Positions 42,401 through 52,011 are shown, counted from the stretch's first letter. The stretch is 64,000 bases of DNA from JBFGFX01 sp965232455 (GCA_965232455.1 OZ246981.1:930001-994000); one strand, 5' to 3'. Numbers and translations are program-made. Notes: generated by a model not told the origin, from the sequence alone.

Positions 42401-44152
42401 ATGAAGAGGAAAGACTATTCGTGTCCAATCGTGAAATTCGACCCCCGACAGGGTTTCCGGCTTGGCCCGTGGTCAGTTGAACCGCTAAGGGGGGCCGTAA
42501 CCGGGCCCGATTGTGAACCGCGGCACCTCGAGCCCAAGGTGATGGATATTCTCGTGGTGCTCGCAGAGCATGCCAATGAGGTTGTTCCCCGGTGCAGTTT
42601 GCTGGACGCGGCCTGGTCGGCCCAAGCGGTGTCCGATGAGCGGCTGACTCACGTAATTGCTGAACTGCGGCGTGCCTTTCAACACGAGAATGGCCGGGCA
42701 GACGTCATAGAGACGGTACCGAAACGCGGTTATCGTCTGGTCGGCCAGATTCAATCACTGTTGCCGCAACAAATCTCTTCCATCGCCGTCCTGCCCCTCG
42801 AGAACGTGATCGGTGATCCGGAACAGGAGTATTTCGCGGACGGGATGACCGAGGCGCTGATCACCGAGTTATCAAAAATCGGCGCATTGCGGGTGACTTC
42901 CCGACAATCCGTCATGCAGCTCAAAAACACCGATCTGTCAATGCCGGAGATTGCTAAACGCCTGAATGTCGACGCGGTTGCAGAAGGCTCCGTACTACAA
43001 ATAGGCGACCGCGTGAGAATCACGGTGCAATTGATCGACGGTGAGACTGATCTGCATTTGTGGGGGGACAGCTACGACCGTGATCTAAAGGATGTTCTGG
43101 CGTTGCATAGCGAGGTCGCTCGCTCCATAGCACGAGAAATCCGGATCGCCGTGACCCCGGAGGAAGAGACGTTGCTGACCAACGCTCGCAGGGTTAATCC
43201 CGAAGCCCACCGGCGATATCTGTTGGGCCAGTATCACGTTGACAACTGGGTTCCGGCTGAACAGGACATAGCCATCCGGTATTTCAAGGAGGCTATCGAA
43301 TTCGACCCGGAGTTTGCCGAGGCCTATGCGGGTCTCGCCAAGGGTTATGAGGCGGTCAATTTCTTCGGATACATGAAACCGGGCGACTACGTCGATAAGT
43401 GGAGATCTGCGATCAAGCAGGCGCTCAAACTTGACGGCAACCTGCCCAATGCGCATAGGGCTAATGCAGGGATCAACTACTATTACGAGTGGAACTGGGC
43501 TGAGGCCGAGGCAGTATACCGACGAGCGATATCTCTGAATCGAAGTTTTGACGAAGCGTATCATTATTACGCCTGGTTTCTCTTGGCAATGAACCGACCA
43601 GACGACGCACATGCCAGCATCAACCGCGCACTTGAACTCAATCCGCTTGCGATAAATGCATACCTGACGGCATCCGATGTTTATTACATGTCGCGCCAAT
43701 ATGATCGGGCAATTGCGCAACTCAAAGAAATTCTCGAATTGAGTCCAAGTGCGTCATTCGCATATTCCCGGCTCGGCTGGAGTTACCTGCAAAAAGGCGG
43801 GGTCGATGAGGCGATCACCGCAATGGAAACAGCCGTTGGTCTCTCACCTGAAGCGACAGAACACAGGTGGGTTCTCGGCCACGCCTACGGTGCGGCTGGC
43901 CAATCGGCAAACGCTCGCCAAGTCCTCCATTACTTACAGATTCTGGCCAAAGAGCGGCATGTCCCGGCGCATGGTTTCGCGCTGGTCCATCTGGGTCTCG
44001 GCAAGTATGACCAGGCTCTGGACTTGCTGGAGCAGGCGTACCTGGAGCGCGACTCCTGGATTGTGTATCTGCAAGTGTGGCCGTTACTCGATCCGATACG
44101 TGGCGATCGGCGTTTTCAGGCTCTGTTGGATCGAATGAAATTCCCGAACTAG
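42401..44152 (+). CDS. CadC-type winged-helix regulator with TPR repeats
   Basis: A regulator of about 583 residues. The OmpR/CadC-like winged helix is at about 10-110 (RHLEPKVMDILVVLAEHANE; RLTHVIAELRRAF; VIETVPKRGYRLVG). A domain follows (SIAVLPLENVIGDPEQEYFA, ADGMTEALITELSKI; LHLWGDSYDRDL), and then at least seven tetratricopeptide-like repeats to the end (for example AYAGLAKGYEAVNFF, ALELNPLAINAYL, AFAYSRLGWSYLQKGGVDEA). There is no clear membrane helix. ATG 42401 is used; TTG 42389 is also possible. Members act as signal-responsive activators; the signal is unknown. Confidence 0.85.
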   Translation: MKRKDYSCPIVKFDPRQGFRLGPWSVEPLRGAVTGPDCEPRHLEPKVMDILVVLAEHANEVVPRCSLLDAAWSAQAVSDERLTHVIAELRRAFQHENGRADVIETVPKRGYRLVGQIQSLLPQQISSIAVLPLENVIGDPEQEYFADGMTEALITELSKIGALRVTSRQSVMQLKNTDLSMPEIAKRLNVDAVAEGSVLQIGDRVRITVQLIDGETDLHLWGDSYDRDLKDVLALHSEVARSIAREIRIAVTPEEETLLTNARRVNPEAHRRYLLGQYHVDNWVPAEQDIAIRYFKEAIEFDPEFAEAYAGLAKGYEAVNFFGYMKPGDYVDKWRSAIKQALKLDGNLPNAHRANAGINYYYEWNWAEAEAVYRRAISLNRSFDEAYHYYAWFLLAMNRPDDAHASINRALELNPLAINAYLTASDVYYMSRQYDRAIAQLKEILELSPSASFAYSRLGWSYLQKGGVDEAITAMETAVGLSPEATEHRWVLGHAYGAAGQSANARQVLHYLQILAKERHVPAHGFALVHLGLGKYDQALDLLEQAYLERDSWIVYLQVWPLLDPIRGDRRFQALLDRMKFPN

Positions 44153-44244
44153 CCCTGGAGGAAGCAGGTTCAGCGAAGTCGACCCGGTGCGAAGCGCCGG
44201 TTATCAGGCGGCGAGCGCAACTGAGCGGCCAAGTCGCGAAGGCA

Positions 44245-44297
44245 AATCCTGCCCCCGCGGCCACGAAGATTGATAACCCGGCCTAGTGCCGGTTTTT
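44245..44297 (+). repeat. Dispersed intergenic repeat, copy I, with terminator
   Basis: AATCCTGCCCCCGCGGCCA (44245-44263), then CCGGC-CTAGT-GCCGG (44278-44292) with T5. It follows the CadC/TPR gene by about 90 bases. Confidence 0.72.
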
Positions 44298-44333
44298 GTT
44301 CCCGTCACGCAATCGTTCAGTGTCGAGTTGCAA

Positions 44334-44353
44334 TTTATGACTATATATTCATA
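44334..44353. promoter_or_regulatory. TetR operator, site 1
   Basis: TTTATGA-CTATATAT-TCATA, an inverted repeat with TATGA/TCATA arms and an 8-base spacer, 9 bases before the TetR ATG. Its layout is shared with site 2, which lies before the AhpD-like gene. Confidence 0.6.
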
Positions 44354-44362
44354 TAATCTCGC

Positions 44363-44962
44363 ATGACTGCATTTCCCTCCAGAGGTCGTCCGCGCAGGTT
44401 CGACACGGACAAAGCGCTGCACCAGGTGATGGCCGTCTTCTGGCAACACGGTTTCGGTGCGGCCACCTACGAGGCACTCGAGGCGGCGACTGGATTGCGC
44501 CGTCAAAGCCTGATCTACGCTTTTGGCGACAAACGTACGATGTTCCTCAAGGCGCTCGACCACTACGCTGTTACCCGCGTGGCCGCCATTTGCGACGTGC
44601 TCGCAGACGAGGCAGACGCCAAAACGAGCGTCAGATCAGCCTTCGACCTTTGGATCGCCGACGCTCGGCGCCGCAAGCACCGCGGCTGTCTCATGGTGAC
44701 AACGGCGGGCGAGATGGGTCCGCTGGACGCGAGTGCCTCGGCGAAGATCGCATCCGCGCGCAAGCGCCTTGTCGCGGCGTTCGGAGCAGCGTTTGAGCGG
44801 GCCGCAGAGGAGGGCAGCTTGAAAGGTAATGACGAGCCGGGGAGGCTTGCAGAACTGGTCGTCTCCGCGGGGGACGGGGCGTTGCTGCATGCACGCAACG
44901 AGACGAGTGCACGCGCCGCAGAGACAACTCTCGCCGCGCTGTTTCAGCTGATTTTCAAGTAA
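44363..44962 (+). CDS. TetR-family transcriptional regulator
   Basis: A 199-residue repressor. N-terminal HTH: GRPRRFDTDKALHQVMAVFW, HGFGAATYEALEAATGLRRQ and SLIYAFGDKRTMFLKALDHY (about 8-72). The ligand-binding half shows the RGCLMVTTAGEMG segment typical of a TetR group that often controls reductase or AhpD-like genes. It is followed by such a gene 66 bases downstream. Operators before both genes have the same layout, so autoregulation and control of the downstream gene are likely. Confidence 0.9.
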   Translation: MTAFPSRGRPRRFDTDKALHQVMAVFWQHGFGAATYEALEAATGLRRQSLIYAFGDKRTMFLKALDHYAVTRVAAICDVLADEADAKTSVRSAFDLWIADARRRKHRGCLMVTTAGEMGPLDASASAKIASARKRLVAAFGAAFERAAEEGSLKGNDEPGRLAELVVSAGDGALLHARNETSARAAETTLAALFQLIFK

Positions 44963-44967
44963 CGGCG

Positions 44968-45015
44968 TTGACACGGTCTGGTCGGTTGCGCCTATTTTAT
45001 GAACCGATAGTCACA
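44968..45015 (+). promoter_or_regulatory. Promoter of the AhpD-like gene with TetR operator site 2
   Basis: TTGACA (44968-44973) serves as -35 and TATTTT (44993-44998) as a probable -10 with a long 19-base spacer. TTTATGA-ACCGATAG-TCACA (44996-45015) overlaps the -10 and repeats the TATGA-N8-TCA(C/T)A layout of site 1. Confidence 0.6.
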
Positions 45016-45028
45016 AATGGAGGCTACC

Positions 45029-45643
45029 ATGATTTTCCCGCTACACGATGAAACCACCGCTCCCAAGGCTGCCCAGCCGGGCTTGGCCGCTACCCGTGCG
45101 AACTTCGGGATGATCCCGAACCTCGAGCGGGTCATGGCCTCTGCGCCGCCGCTACTTCAGGGTTACTCCAGTCTGTGGGGCCTGTTCGACGAAACGACGC
45201 TGACACCCATCGAGCGCCAGGTCGTTTATATGACCGCAAACTACGAGAACGAATGCGACTATTGTGTACCGTGGCATAGCCTGCTCGCAGAAAAGGCCGG
45301 CATGCCCGAGACGGAGATCGAGGCGCTGCGTACGGGCGCACGCCTATCGGACGTAAAGCTCGAAGCTCTACGCGTTTTTGCCCGCGCGCTCATCGCCAAC
45401 CGCGGCAAGATATCTCAGGCCGAGTTGAGTGGTTTCCTCGAAGCAGGGTACAGCGAGGTAAATGCCTTGGAAGTCGTGCTCGGGCTCGCAGTCAAGACAA
45501 TGAGCAATTACACGAATTCGATTGCGGGCACCCCGCTCGACAGGGCGGTGCAGCAACTCGCCTGGCACAAACCGAAGATCGTTATGCGTACCGCAGACGA
45601 AAGCCATCGACGACCGCAGCAGCGCCAGGTCGCGGGCCTTTAG
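45029..45643 (+). CDS. AhpD-like carboxymuconolactone decarboxylase-family protein
   Basis: A 204-residue CMD-fold protein with the AhpD redox motif NYENECDYCVPWHSLLAEKA (about 73-92): ExxCxxC with the following His. Such proteins act as alkylhydroperoxide-reductase or disulfide-dependent peroxidase partners. ATG 45029 follows GGAGG by 6 bases; an in-frame ATG 12 bases earlier is less suited. The TetR gene upstream and its second operator suggest induction by oxidants or xenobiotics. Confidence 0.88.
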   Translation: MIFPLHDETTAPKAAQPGLAATRANFGMIPNLERVMASAPPLLQGYSSLWGLFDETTLTPIERQVVYMTANYENECDYCVPWHSLLAEKAGMPETEIEALRTGARLSDVKLEALRVFARALIANRGKISQAELSGFLEAGYSEVNALEVVLGLAVKTMSNYTNSIAGTPLDRAVQQLAWHKPKIVMRTADESHRRPQQRQVAGL

Positions 45644-45845
45644 CTGGGCAGCTATCCGCGGGATTTCCATTGCTACCAGGAGCTCCGGGTGCGTTGCTGA
45701 CGTACAAGCTGCGCCGCCGCTAACAGCGAGGAGTAGCGGGCGACTCGGCAGAAGTAACGCCGACGGCCGGTCGAGCTAGCGGGGGAGCACGGAGGATGGC
45801 ATATTGGCGTTCGGCGAGACTGAGAGCGGGAAGAGGAGTCCCGGC

Positions 45846-46241
45846 ATGACGAAAGGTTATTTGCGGCGGGTCTCCTGCATGCTGGCTTTGCCGGCATGCC
45901 TGCTGATCGCCGCAACCGGCCTTGCCCACCCGGGGCACGACGACGCGCTGACCACGCTGCAAGCAGTGATGCGCGGCAAGGCCGTGGTCCGTTCGCTGGT
46001 GGAAAAGGGCGAACCCGTCAATGGTGAAGTGCTGGACGAGAGCTGGAAAGAGATCAACGGTCGCACAAGGTGCTCTTCGACGCCGCTCTACTACCTCGTC
46101 AGTCTGGAGAATCTCTCGAGAGGCAAAACGCTGTACGTTTTGCTGGACCACAGCGGCCGGTTTCGGCGTGCCCGGTTTGACGATGGTTTTGCCGAACTCA
46201 AGTTCTCCTCGTTTCCGGTGTTCCCCTGCGAACGATGGTGA
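45846..46241 (+). CDS. Small exported protein, DUF6488-like
   Basis: A 131-residue periplasmic protein with signal peptide RRVSCMLALPACLLIAATGL and mature start AHPGHDDALTTLQAVMRG. The opening HPGHDD and a Cys later (GRTRCSSTPLYYLV, and a final CERW) hint at a metal-binding role. GAGGAG precedes ATG 45846; the frame extends to 45804. It probably shares a transcript with the serine hydrolase gene that starts about 80 bases downstream. No reaction is known. Confidence 0.75.
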   Translation: MTKGYLRRVSCMLALPACLLIAATGLAHPGHDDALTTLQAVMRGKAVVRSLVEKGEPVNGEVLDESWKEINGRTRCSSTPLYYLVSLENLSRGKTLYVLLDHSGRFRRARFDDGFAELKFSSFPVFPCERW

Positions 46242-46322
46242 GCGAGGGTGAAAATGATCGCTGGACAGGGCTCGAAGCTGCCGGTCCGATCGAAGCTCGA
46301 AGAATCCAATAGGAAGAACAAA

Positions 46323-47768
46323 ATGAAACGACTTCTCGCCGCCGCTTCCTTTGCGGCCGTGTTTGTTCTTGGCGCCTGCTCGCCGCCGTCGCCGGACGGG
46401 GATACGAATTCAATCGACGCCCGAATTGCCCGCATCGAGAATGGGCTGATGCCGGTCGTGCACATCGTCGGGTCTGACCCGGTCACCTTCAATCTCGAGG
46501 ATCGACTCGCGGAATTCGGCATTCCGGGCGTCAGTGTCGCGTTCGTCGCCGACGGAGAGATCGCCTGGGCAAGAGCGTGGGGAATGGCCGATGTCGCCGC
46601 AGGCCGGCGAATGGATCCGAATACGATGCTGCTAGCCGGTTCGATCAGCAAGCCGGTGGCCGCCGTGCGGGCTCTTCAGCTCGCGGATCAAGGTGTATTC
46701 GATCTCGACGAAAACGTGAACGCCTACCTGACGTCCTGGCAGTTGCCGGAAAACGAGTTCACCAAAACCGAGAAAGTGACGATCCGGCGAATCTTGAACC
46801 ACACGGCCGGGCTCACAGTCTGGGGATTCCCTGGCTACGACATGGGCGATGACGTGCCGAGTGTCGTCGAGGTGCTCGACGGACTGGGCAATACGGATCC
46901 GGTGCGCGTCTTCCGCGAGCCCGGCGCAGGCTGGCTGTACTCGGGCGGAGGAACCACGATCATGCAGCTTGCGATCATGGATCAGGACAAGCAGTCGTTT
47001 CCGGAGACGCTGCAGTCGAATGTCCTCGATCCGATGAGAATGCCGGGCAGTACTTTCGAGAATCCCTTACCCCAGGAATTCCGCTCAATTGCAGCCACCG
47101 GGTATCGTGCCAACGGTGACGAGGTCGAAGGGAAGTGGCCGATCTACCCGGAGATGGCGGCGGCGGGCCTGTGGACGAAGCCTTCCGAATTGATCCAGTA
47201 CGCTATCGAGATGCAGCGGATCTACCAGACTGGTGAAGACGGCATCCTGACTTACGCGACGGTCGCGGAAATGCTGTCGCCCGGGCTGGAAAACTTCGGG
47301 CTTGGCCCGGTAGTCGATGAACATACGTTCAGCCATGGTGGAGCGGACGAGGGGTTTCGGGCGCATCTCGTTGCCTGGAAACACCAGCCCTACGCGGCCG
47401 TCGTCATGGTCAATTCCGACAATGGACGCATCATCCGGGAAGTCCTGCTGTCGGTCGTACGCGAGTACGGCCTTCCAGGCGTCGAGCAGGAGGTCAGGGA
47501 GGTCGAGGCGATTCCGGTTGAGCAGATGTCTCGATTCGAGGGCGACTACGAGATGCCGGAGTACGAGACCTTCAGGGTAAGAATCGTTGGTGATCGGCTT
47601 GAAATGAAGTCCGGATCGTTCGACCCGCCATTGATCGTGCTACCGCAGAGCAGCACAGAGTTCTTCAGCGTCGACGACGGAGAGATCGTCACGTTCGACG
47701 TCGATGGCGAGGAGGTCATCGGGTTCGACGTCTGGGGCCTTCGTGCCGAGCGCGTTAACCAGCACTAG
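46323..47768 (+). CDS. Lipoprotein serine hydrolase, class C beta-lactamase family
   Basis: A 481-residue exported hydrolase. Lipobox VLGAC at about 15-19. The SxxK motif is SISK (MLLAGSISKPVAAVRALQLA, about 100-119), the second motif is YSG in GWLYSGGGTTIMQ, and the third is SHGGADEGF (about 340). C-terminal from about 395 is an extra beta domain (EGDYEMPEYETFRVRIVGDR), as in beta-lactamase-like esterases/peptidases. AGGAAG precedes ATG 46323. A second such hydrolase occurs at 23297-24340. Confidence 0.88.
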   Translation: MKRLLAAASFAAVFVLGACSPPSPDGDTNSIDARIARIENGLMPVVHIVGSDPVTFNLEDRLAEFGIPGVSVAFVADGEIAWARAWGMADVAAGRRMDPNTMLLAGSISKPVAAVRALQLADQGVFDLDENVNAYLTSWQLPENEFTKTEKVTIRRILNHTAGLTVWGFPGYDMGDDVPSVVEVLDGLGNTDPVRVFREPGAGWLYSGGGTTIMQLAIMDQDKQSFPETLQSNVLDPMRMPGSTFENPLPQEFRSIAATGYRANGDEVEGKWPIYPEMAAAGLWTKPSELIQYAIEMQRIYQTGEDGILTYATVAEMLSPGLENFGLGPVVDEHTFSHGGADEGFRAHLVAWKHQPYAAVVMVNSDNGRIIREVLLSVVREYGLPGVEQEVREVEAIPVEQMSRFEGDYEMPEYETFRVRIVGDRLEMKSGSFDPPLIVLPQSSTEFFSVDDGEIVTFDVDGEEVIGFDVWGLRAERVNQH

Positions 47769-47832
47769 CCTGGCAAACAGCAATTCTTCCTCCGCGGGGA
47801 GGAGCACGCAATCGTAAAATTCGTGTTCGCCT

Positions 47833-49743
47833 CTACCAGGCTACGCCGTAGTCATCCCCATAGTCGCTGGCGCCACCCCACATCGTGCCGGTTTCATCAT
47901 CGAAATAGATGGCAGTGATTGGGCTGTAAGTACGGTCGACCACCTCGACGTCGTAACCCATTTCAGCCAGGTTCCCCCGTACCCATTCGGGAATCTTGGG
48001 GGTGACCTCGATCCGTCCTGGCTCCGACTTGTGTGCACCGAATGAACTCTGCATCTGGTAGCTCGTAATGTTGTGCGCCTCGGCGGCTTGCTGGACGTTC
48101 ATACCGAATTCGACGACGTTGAGGAAGAATTGCAACAGGTTCTGATCCTGGGAATCGCCGCCCTGTACCGAAAACGCCATTAACGGCTTGCCGTCTTTCA
48201 GCGCGAGGCTGGGTGTAAGCGTTGCGCGCGGCCGTTGGCCCGGGCGAACGACGTTGAACGGATTGATTGCCTCGTCCAAGACGAAACTCTGCATGCGCTG
48301 GCTCATGCCAACGCCCGTACGGCCTGCAATGAATGCCGGAATCCAGCCGCCACTGGGCGTCACCGACACCACCCAACCCTCCGCGTCGGCAGCCTGGATC
48401 GACGTCGTCCCCGCCAGGAATCCTTCCCGGTGCGTCATTCTGTTGGCTTGTTGGAAACCATCGACACCGTCAGCTTCAGCGGTCGGCGGAATCGGCGTCC
48501 ACTTCTCCAGCAAATCCAGGTAGGGGTTGTCGTCGCCCTGGAACGGGTAGGGGTCGCCTGGCTTGACGTCAGGATCATTGCGTTCCCAGTTGATCTGCCC
48601 GCGTCGGTGGTCCGCATAGGATTTCGACAGCAACCCACGGATCGGCTCCACCGGAGGCATATACGGGTCGCCGTAATAGAAATCCCGGTCGGCGAACGTC
48701 ATGTTCATCACCTGGTAAAGCGCATGAACGTAGCGCGTGGAGTTGTATCCCATGCTCTTCAGGTCGATGTCTTCGAGAATATTGAGGGCCTGCAGCATTA
48801 CGGGTCCTTGCACCCAATGCGTTAGCTTGTAGACGTCAATGCCTTTGTAGTTGGTCGTAGCCGGCTCCTCGATATGGACTTGCCAGTTGTCGAGATCGGC
48901 CAACGTCATCAGCCCTCCGTACTCGGCCATACCGCGGACCATCTCTTCGGCAATGTCTCCGCGATAGAAACGATCGTATGCCGCGTAGATCGACTCTTTC
49001 CGGTTTTTGCCGTCGGCCAGCGCTTCGCGCTCCGCTTGCACCAGTTTTTGCAGCGTCTCCAGCAAATCCGGCTGGCCGAAGAGCTCGCCGGGGTAGGGCG
49101 CGGCCCGCTCGTCGCTATCGCCCTCTTTCAAGTTAGGCAGAAAGACGTCTTTCGAGTAGGACCACTGCGCGAGCGTATCCCGGCTTCGTTCGATGAAGTC
49201 TGCCTGGGATTTCTCGATCGGGTAGCCTTCGGCCATCTGCATGGCGGGCGTCAGCACGTCGGCCAGACTGAGCGTTCCATACTCTGCGAGCATGACCATC
49301 AAGCCGCCCGGCGTACCGGGTGTAACCGCTGCCAGAGGGCCATACTCCGGCGGATACACCATGCCTCTTTCGTGGAAGAATTCTGGGGTCGCACCCGTCG
49401 GCGCCACGCCGAGCGCATTGATGCCTTTGACCTCGCCCGTGTGAGGGTTGTAGATCAATGCCTGGGTTTCACCGCCCCAACCCAGCACGTCCCACATCGT
49501 TGACGTCGCGGCCAGCATCGCACAGGCTGCGTCCACCGCATTGCCGCCTCGAGTGAACGTCATCGCGCCGGCCGTTGCAGCGAGGGGCTTCCCGGTGACG
49601 GCAACCCAATGTTTTCCGTGTAATACCGGCTTCGCCGTATCCTGGGCCTCCGCAGTATCGGCAATGGGTATTGCCGCCAAGATGCAGATTACGGCGGCGA
49701 CATTCAGTGATCGGGCACTCAACAACCTGGTTATTCTTGACAT
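47833..49743 (-). CDS. ggt: Gamma-glutamyltransferase precursor
   Basis: A 636-residue exported Ntn-hydrolase that removes gamma-glutamyl groups from glutathione and related compounds. Signal peptide RSLNVAAVICILAAIPIADT. The self-cleavage and nucleophile site is at the GTTS in AGTTSIQAADAEGWVVSVTP (Thr at about 446), and SGGWIPAFIAGRTGVGMSQR follows. The large-subunit part is GGNAVDAACAMLAATSTMWD. ATG 49743 has GAGGAAC upstream; an earlier in-frame start is at 49794. The S46 peptidase follows it on the same strand upstream, and the pair may cooperate in peptide use. Confidence 0.92.
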   Translation of the reverse strand: MSRITRLLSARSLNVAAVICILAAIPIADTAEAQDTAKPVLHGKHWVAVTGKPLAATAGAMTFTRGGNAVDAACAMLAATSTMWDVLGWGGETQALIYNPHTGEVKGINALGVAPTGATPEFFHERGMVYPPEYGPLAAVTPGTPGGLMVMLAEYGTLSLADVLTPAMQMAEGYPIEKSQADFIERSRDTLAQWSYSKDVFLPNLKEGDSDERAAPYPGELFGQPDLLETLQKLVQAEREALADGKNRKESIYAAYDRFYRGDIAEEMVRGMAEYGGLMTLADLDNWQVHIEEPATTNYKGIDVYKLTHWVQGPVMLQALNILEDIDLKSMGYNSTRYVHALYQVMNMTFADRDFYYGDPYMPPVEPIRGLLSKSYADHRRGQINWERNDPDVKPGDPYPFQGDDNPYLDLLEKWTPIPPTAEADGVDGFQQANRMTHREGFLAGTTSIQAADAEGWVVSVTPSGGWIPAFIAGRTGVGMSQRMQSFVLDEAINPFNVVRPGQRPRATLTPSLALKDGKPLMAFSVQGGDSQDQNLLQFFLNVVEFGMNVQQAAEAHNITSYQMQSSFGAHKSEPGRIEVTPKIPEWVRGNLAEMGYDVEVVDRTYSPITAIYFDDETGTMWGGASDYGDDYGVAW

Positions 49744-49852
49744 GACGCAGTTCCTCGTTCGACCGCCTGACGATAGCAAAGATTGGGGATTCATGTAGGG
49801 TCGCCGGCGATGCGACGACCATCGTTCTGCTCAACAGTCACTGAAGCAACAG

Positions 49853-51916
49853 CTAGTGCGCCAGCGATAGCTCCTCGACGAGACGGTCCGCAGCGTAGAC
49901 TGTGTTCAACGCTTCGAGAATAATCGCAGTGTTTACGCCGATCGTTCGATTCAAACTCGGGTCGAACCAGTAGCCACCTGCAATCGAGTGGATGTTGCCG
50001 TCGAACGCGAGTCCAACGAGCGCGCCGTCGGCCGCGATGATCGGGCTGCCCGAATTGCCGCCAGTAATGTCCGTGGTTGCGACGAAGTTGAACGGTGTGT
50101 CGAGATCGAGCTCCTCGCGGACCGTCGACCAGGACGCGGGTACCTTGAACGGCCGCTGCCCCGTAGCGCGCTCAAACAAGCGCGACGTGCGCGTGAAAGG
50201 CTCGATCATTCTGCCGCGCTCCCGCCAGCCGTCCACGGCGCCGTAGGTTACCCGCAGCGTGAAGGTGGCATCGGGGTACGTGTCGGTACCGTACAGCTCG
50301 AAACGGGCGTCGGCGATCATCTCTTCACCGCGAATTCGCGGCGCTTCAACCTCGTCCTCGTAGCGCTTGCGTAACGCGCGCGCACCAGGGTCGACGGTCG
50401 CAGCAAGTTTGATCAACGGATCGTCACTCGCTTCGACCGCGGCGCCCCCCCCTTGCCAGACTTGCTTGCGATACGCCGGATCGTCGAGTTTGGTTCCGGA
50501 TATTAGACTCGAGGCGAGCACATCCGGCGCTTCGTTGCCCAGGATTGCGTGTACCCATCGGCTGTCCGGACCGAGCCATTCCCGCATTTTCTCGAGTGAG
50601 AACGTGAGCTGCAGTTTCTCGAATTCCTTGTTTATAGGACGTGCGGCGAATAGCCTCTGCTCGAGCCCTGGCAGCGCTGTGTCCGTGTATGCGCGAATAC
50701 GTTCACTATTCGGTTTTTCGCGCTCCGCCGTGCCGCGAACGATGGTCTTCGCGTAGCCGTAGAGTTCTCCCAGCAGACCGGCCGAGGATTCGATGAACAG
50801 GTGCTCTTCATAGAAGTTGCGATGAGTTTCAAGCGACCGGTCGATCAGGTCCCAGGCTTCGCCATAAGCAGTAGCTAGAGCCGGGTCCGCAGCGACGGCA
50901 TCCCGCAGCGACCGTTCCTCGCTCTTCTTGCGCTCGATCATGTGGTCGTTCTGCAACGCTTTGAGCTGGTTGCGGCGCACCTTGATGGCGTTCTCGTAAC
51001 TGAGAATCCGTTGCTGAACGGTACGCGCCGCTTCGTCGCTCGTGTATTGCCAGGCCATCATGCGGCCGCGGAACTCCGAATATCTCAACAGCCACAGGGG
51101 CAGCATGACGTCACGCTGAAACTTGAGTTGCGCCACCGTGAGCAGGCGGTCCGTCGAACCCGGGTGCCCGGTTATGAAGACCGGCTCGCCGGCGTTGGGT
51201 CCCGTAGCGCGCCAATGCAGGTAGTTGGGCGTTTGGGCCGGCTTGCCGTCCTCGTAGACCCGCAGGAAGGTCATGTCGAGGCTCCAGCGTGGGAAGTTGA
51301 AGTTGTCCGGATCGCCCCCGAACGCGGCAATATCGAGCTCGGGCGCAAATACGAGACGCACGTCGTCGTAGCGCTTGTACTGGTAGACGAAGTACTGGCC
51401 GCCATTATAGAGCGTGACGGCCTCGCAGCTGCGCTCGCCATCGGACGCCGCTTCGCAGGCCGACTCCAGGCGGGTAAGCTCGGCCTTGCGTGCTTCGTTC
51501 GACTCGGCCTCATCCATCCCGGCCGTGGCTGCTGCGATCTCGTCGCTCACGTCCTCGAAGTCGACGAGCACTGAAATCTGCTGTCCGGGACACTGTCGCT
51601 CCTCGTCAAGAGTCTGTGCCATGAAACCCGCGTCCGACAGGTTTCGCTCGGCCGTGCTCAGATTGCGAATGCAGCTCCAGGTGCAGTGGTTATTGGTCAG
51701 CACGAGTCCGCTGCGGGACGCGAACGATCCCGTGCAACCGTTCTCAAGACGCGTTGTCGCGAGCTGTGCCCTTTTCAGCCAATCGTCGCTGATCTCGACG
51801 TCGTGCTTTTCAGCAACGGCTTCAGCCGGAAAGTTATCGATTGTCCACATGCCTTCATCGGCGAAAGCTGACAGTGATAGAGATAGGATTGTCAGCGTCG
51901 AGAGTATTCTGGTCAT
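49853..51916 (-). CDS. S46-family dipeptidyl peptidase
   Basis: A 687-residue exported serine peptidase of the DPP7/DPP11 family, which removes dipeptides from N-termini. Signal peptide TLTILSLSLSAFADEGMW. Catalytic residues: His in TNNHCTWSC (about 80), Asp in FGGDPDNFNFPRWSLDMTFL (about 215-235) and Ser in DITGGNSGSPIIAADGALVG (about 630). A long helical insertion (about 270-500) is typical. ATG 51916 has AGGACG upstream; the frame extends to 51961. The residue deciding DPP7 versus DPP11 specificity was not determined. Confidence 0.92.
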   Translation of the reverse strand: MTRILSTLTILSLSLSAFADEGMWTIDNFPAEAVAEKHDVEISDDWLKRAQLATTRLENGCTGSFASRSGLVLTNNHCTWSCIRNLSTAERNLSDAGFMAQTLDEERQCPGQQISVLVDFEDVSDEIAAATAGMDEAESNEARKAELTRLESACEAASDGERSCEAVTLYNGGQYFVYQYKRYDDVRLVFAPELDIAAFGGDPDNFNFPRWSLDMTFLRVYEDGKPAQTPNYLHWRATGPNAGEPVFITGHPGSTDRLLTVAQLKFQRDVMLPLWLLRYSEFRGRMMAWQYTSDEAARTVQQRILSYENAIKVRRNQLKALQNDHMIERKKSEERSLRDAVAADPALATAYGEAWDLIDRSLETHRNFYEEHLFIESSAGLLGELYGYAKTIVRGTAEREKPNSERIRAYTDTALPGLEQRLFAARPINKEFEKLQLTFSLEKMREWLGPDSRWVHAILGNEAPDVLASSLISGTKLDDPAYRKQVWQGGGAAVEASDDPLIKLAATVDPGARALRKRYEDEVEAPRIRGEEMIADARFELYGTDTYPDATFTLRVTYGAVDGWRERGRMIEPFTRTSRLFERATGQRPFKVPASWSTVREELDLDTPFNFVATTDITGGNSGSPIIAADGALVGLAFDGNIHSIAGGYWFDPSLNRTIGVNTAIILEALNTVYAADRLVEELSLAH

Positions 51917-52011
51917 CGTCCTGTTCACCTGCGGCAGCGCGTGCATATGATACACGAGCAACAGGGGAGTGTTCGACGGCTCCTCTAGCCGGGGCCCGAC
52001 GCTATTTTGGT

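Noticed and set aside
46323..47768. Antibiotic-resistance beta-lactamase
   Set aside because: The YSG and SHGG motifs and the extra C-terminal domain fit the broad serine hydrolase family; no resistance-specific features or mobile context.
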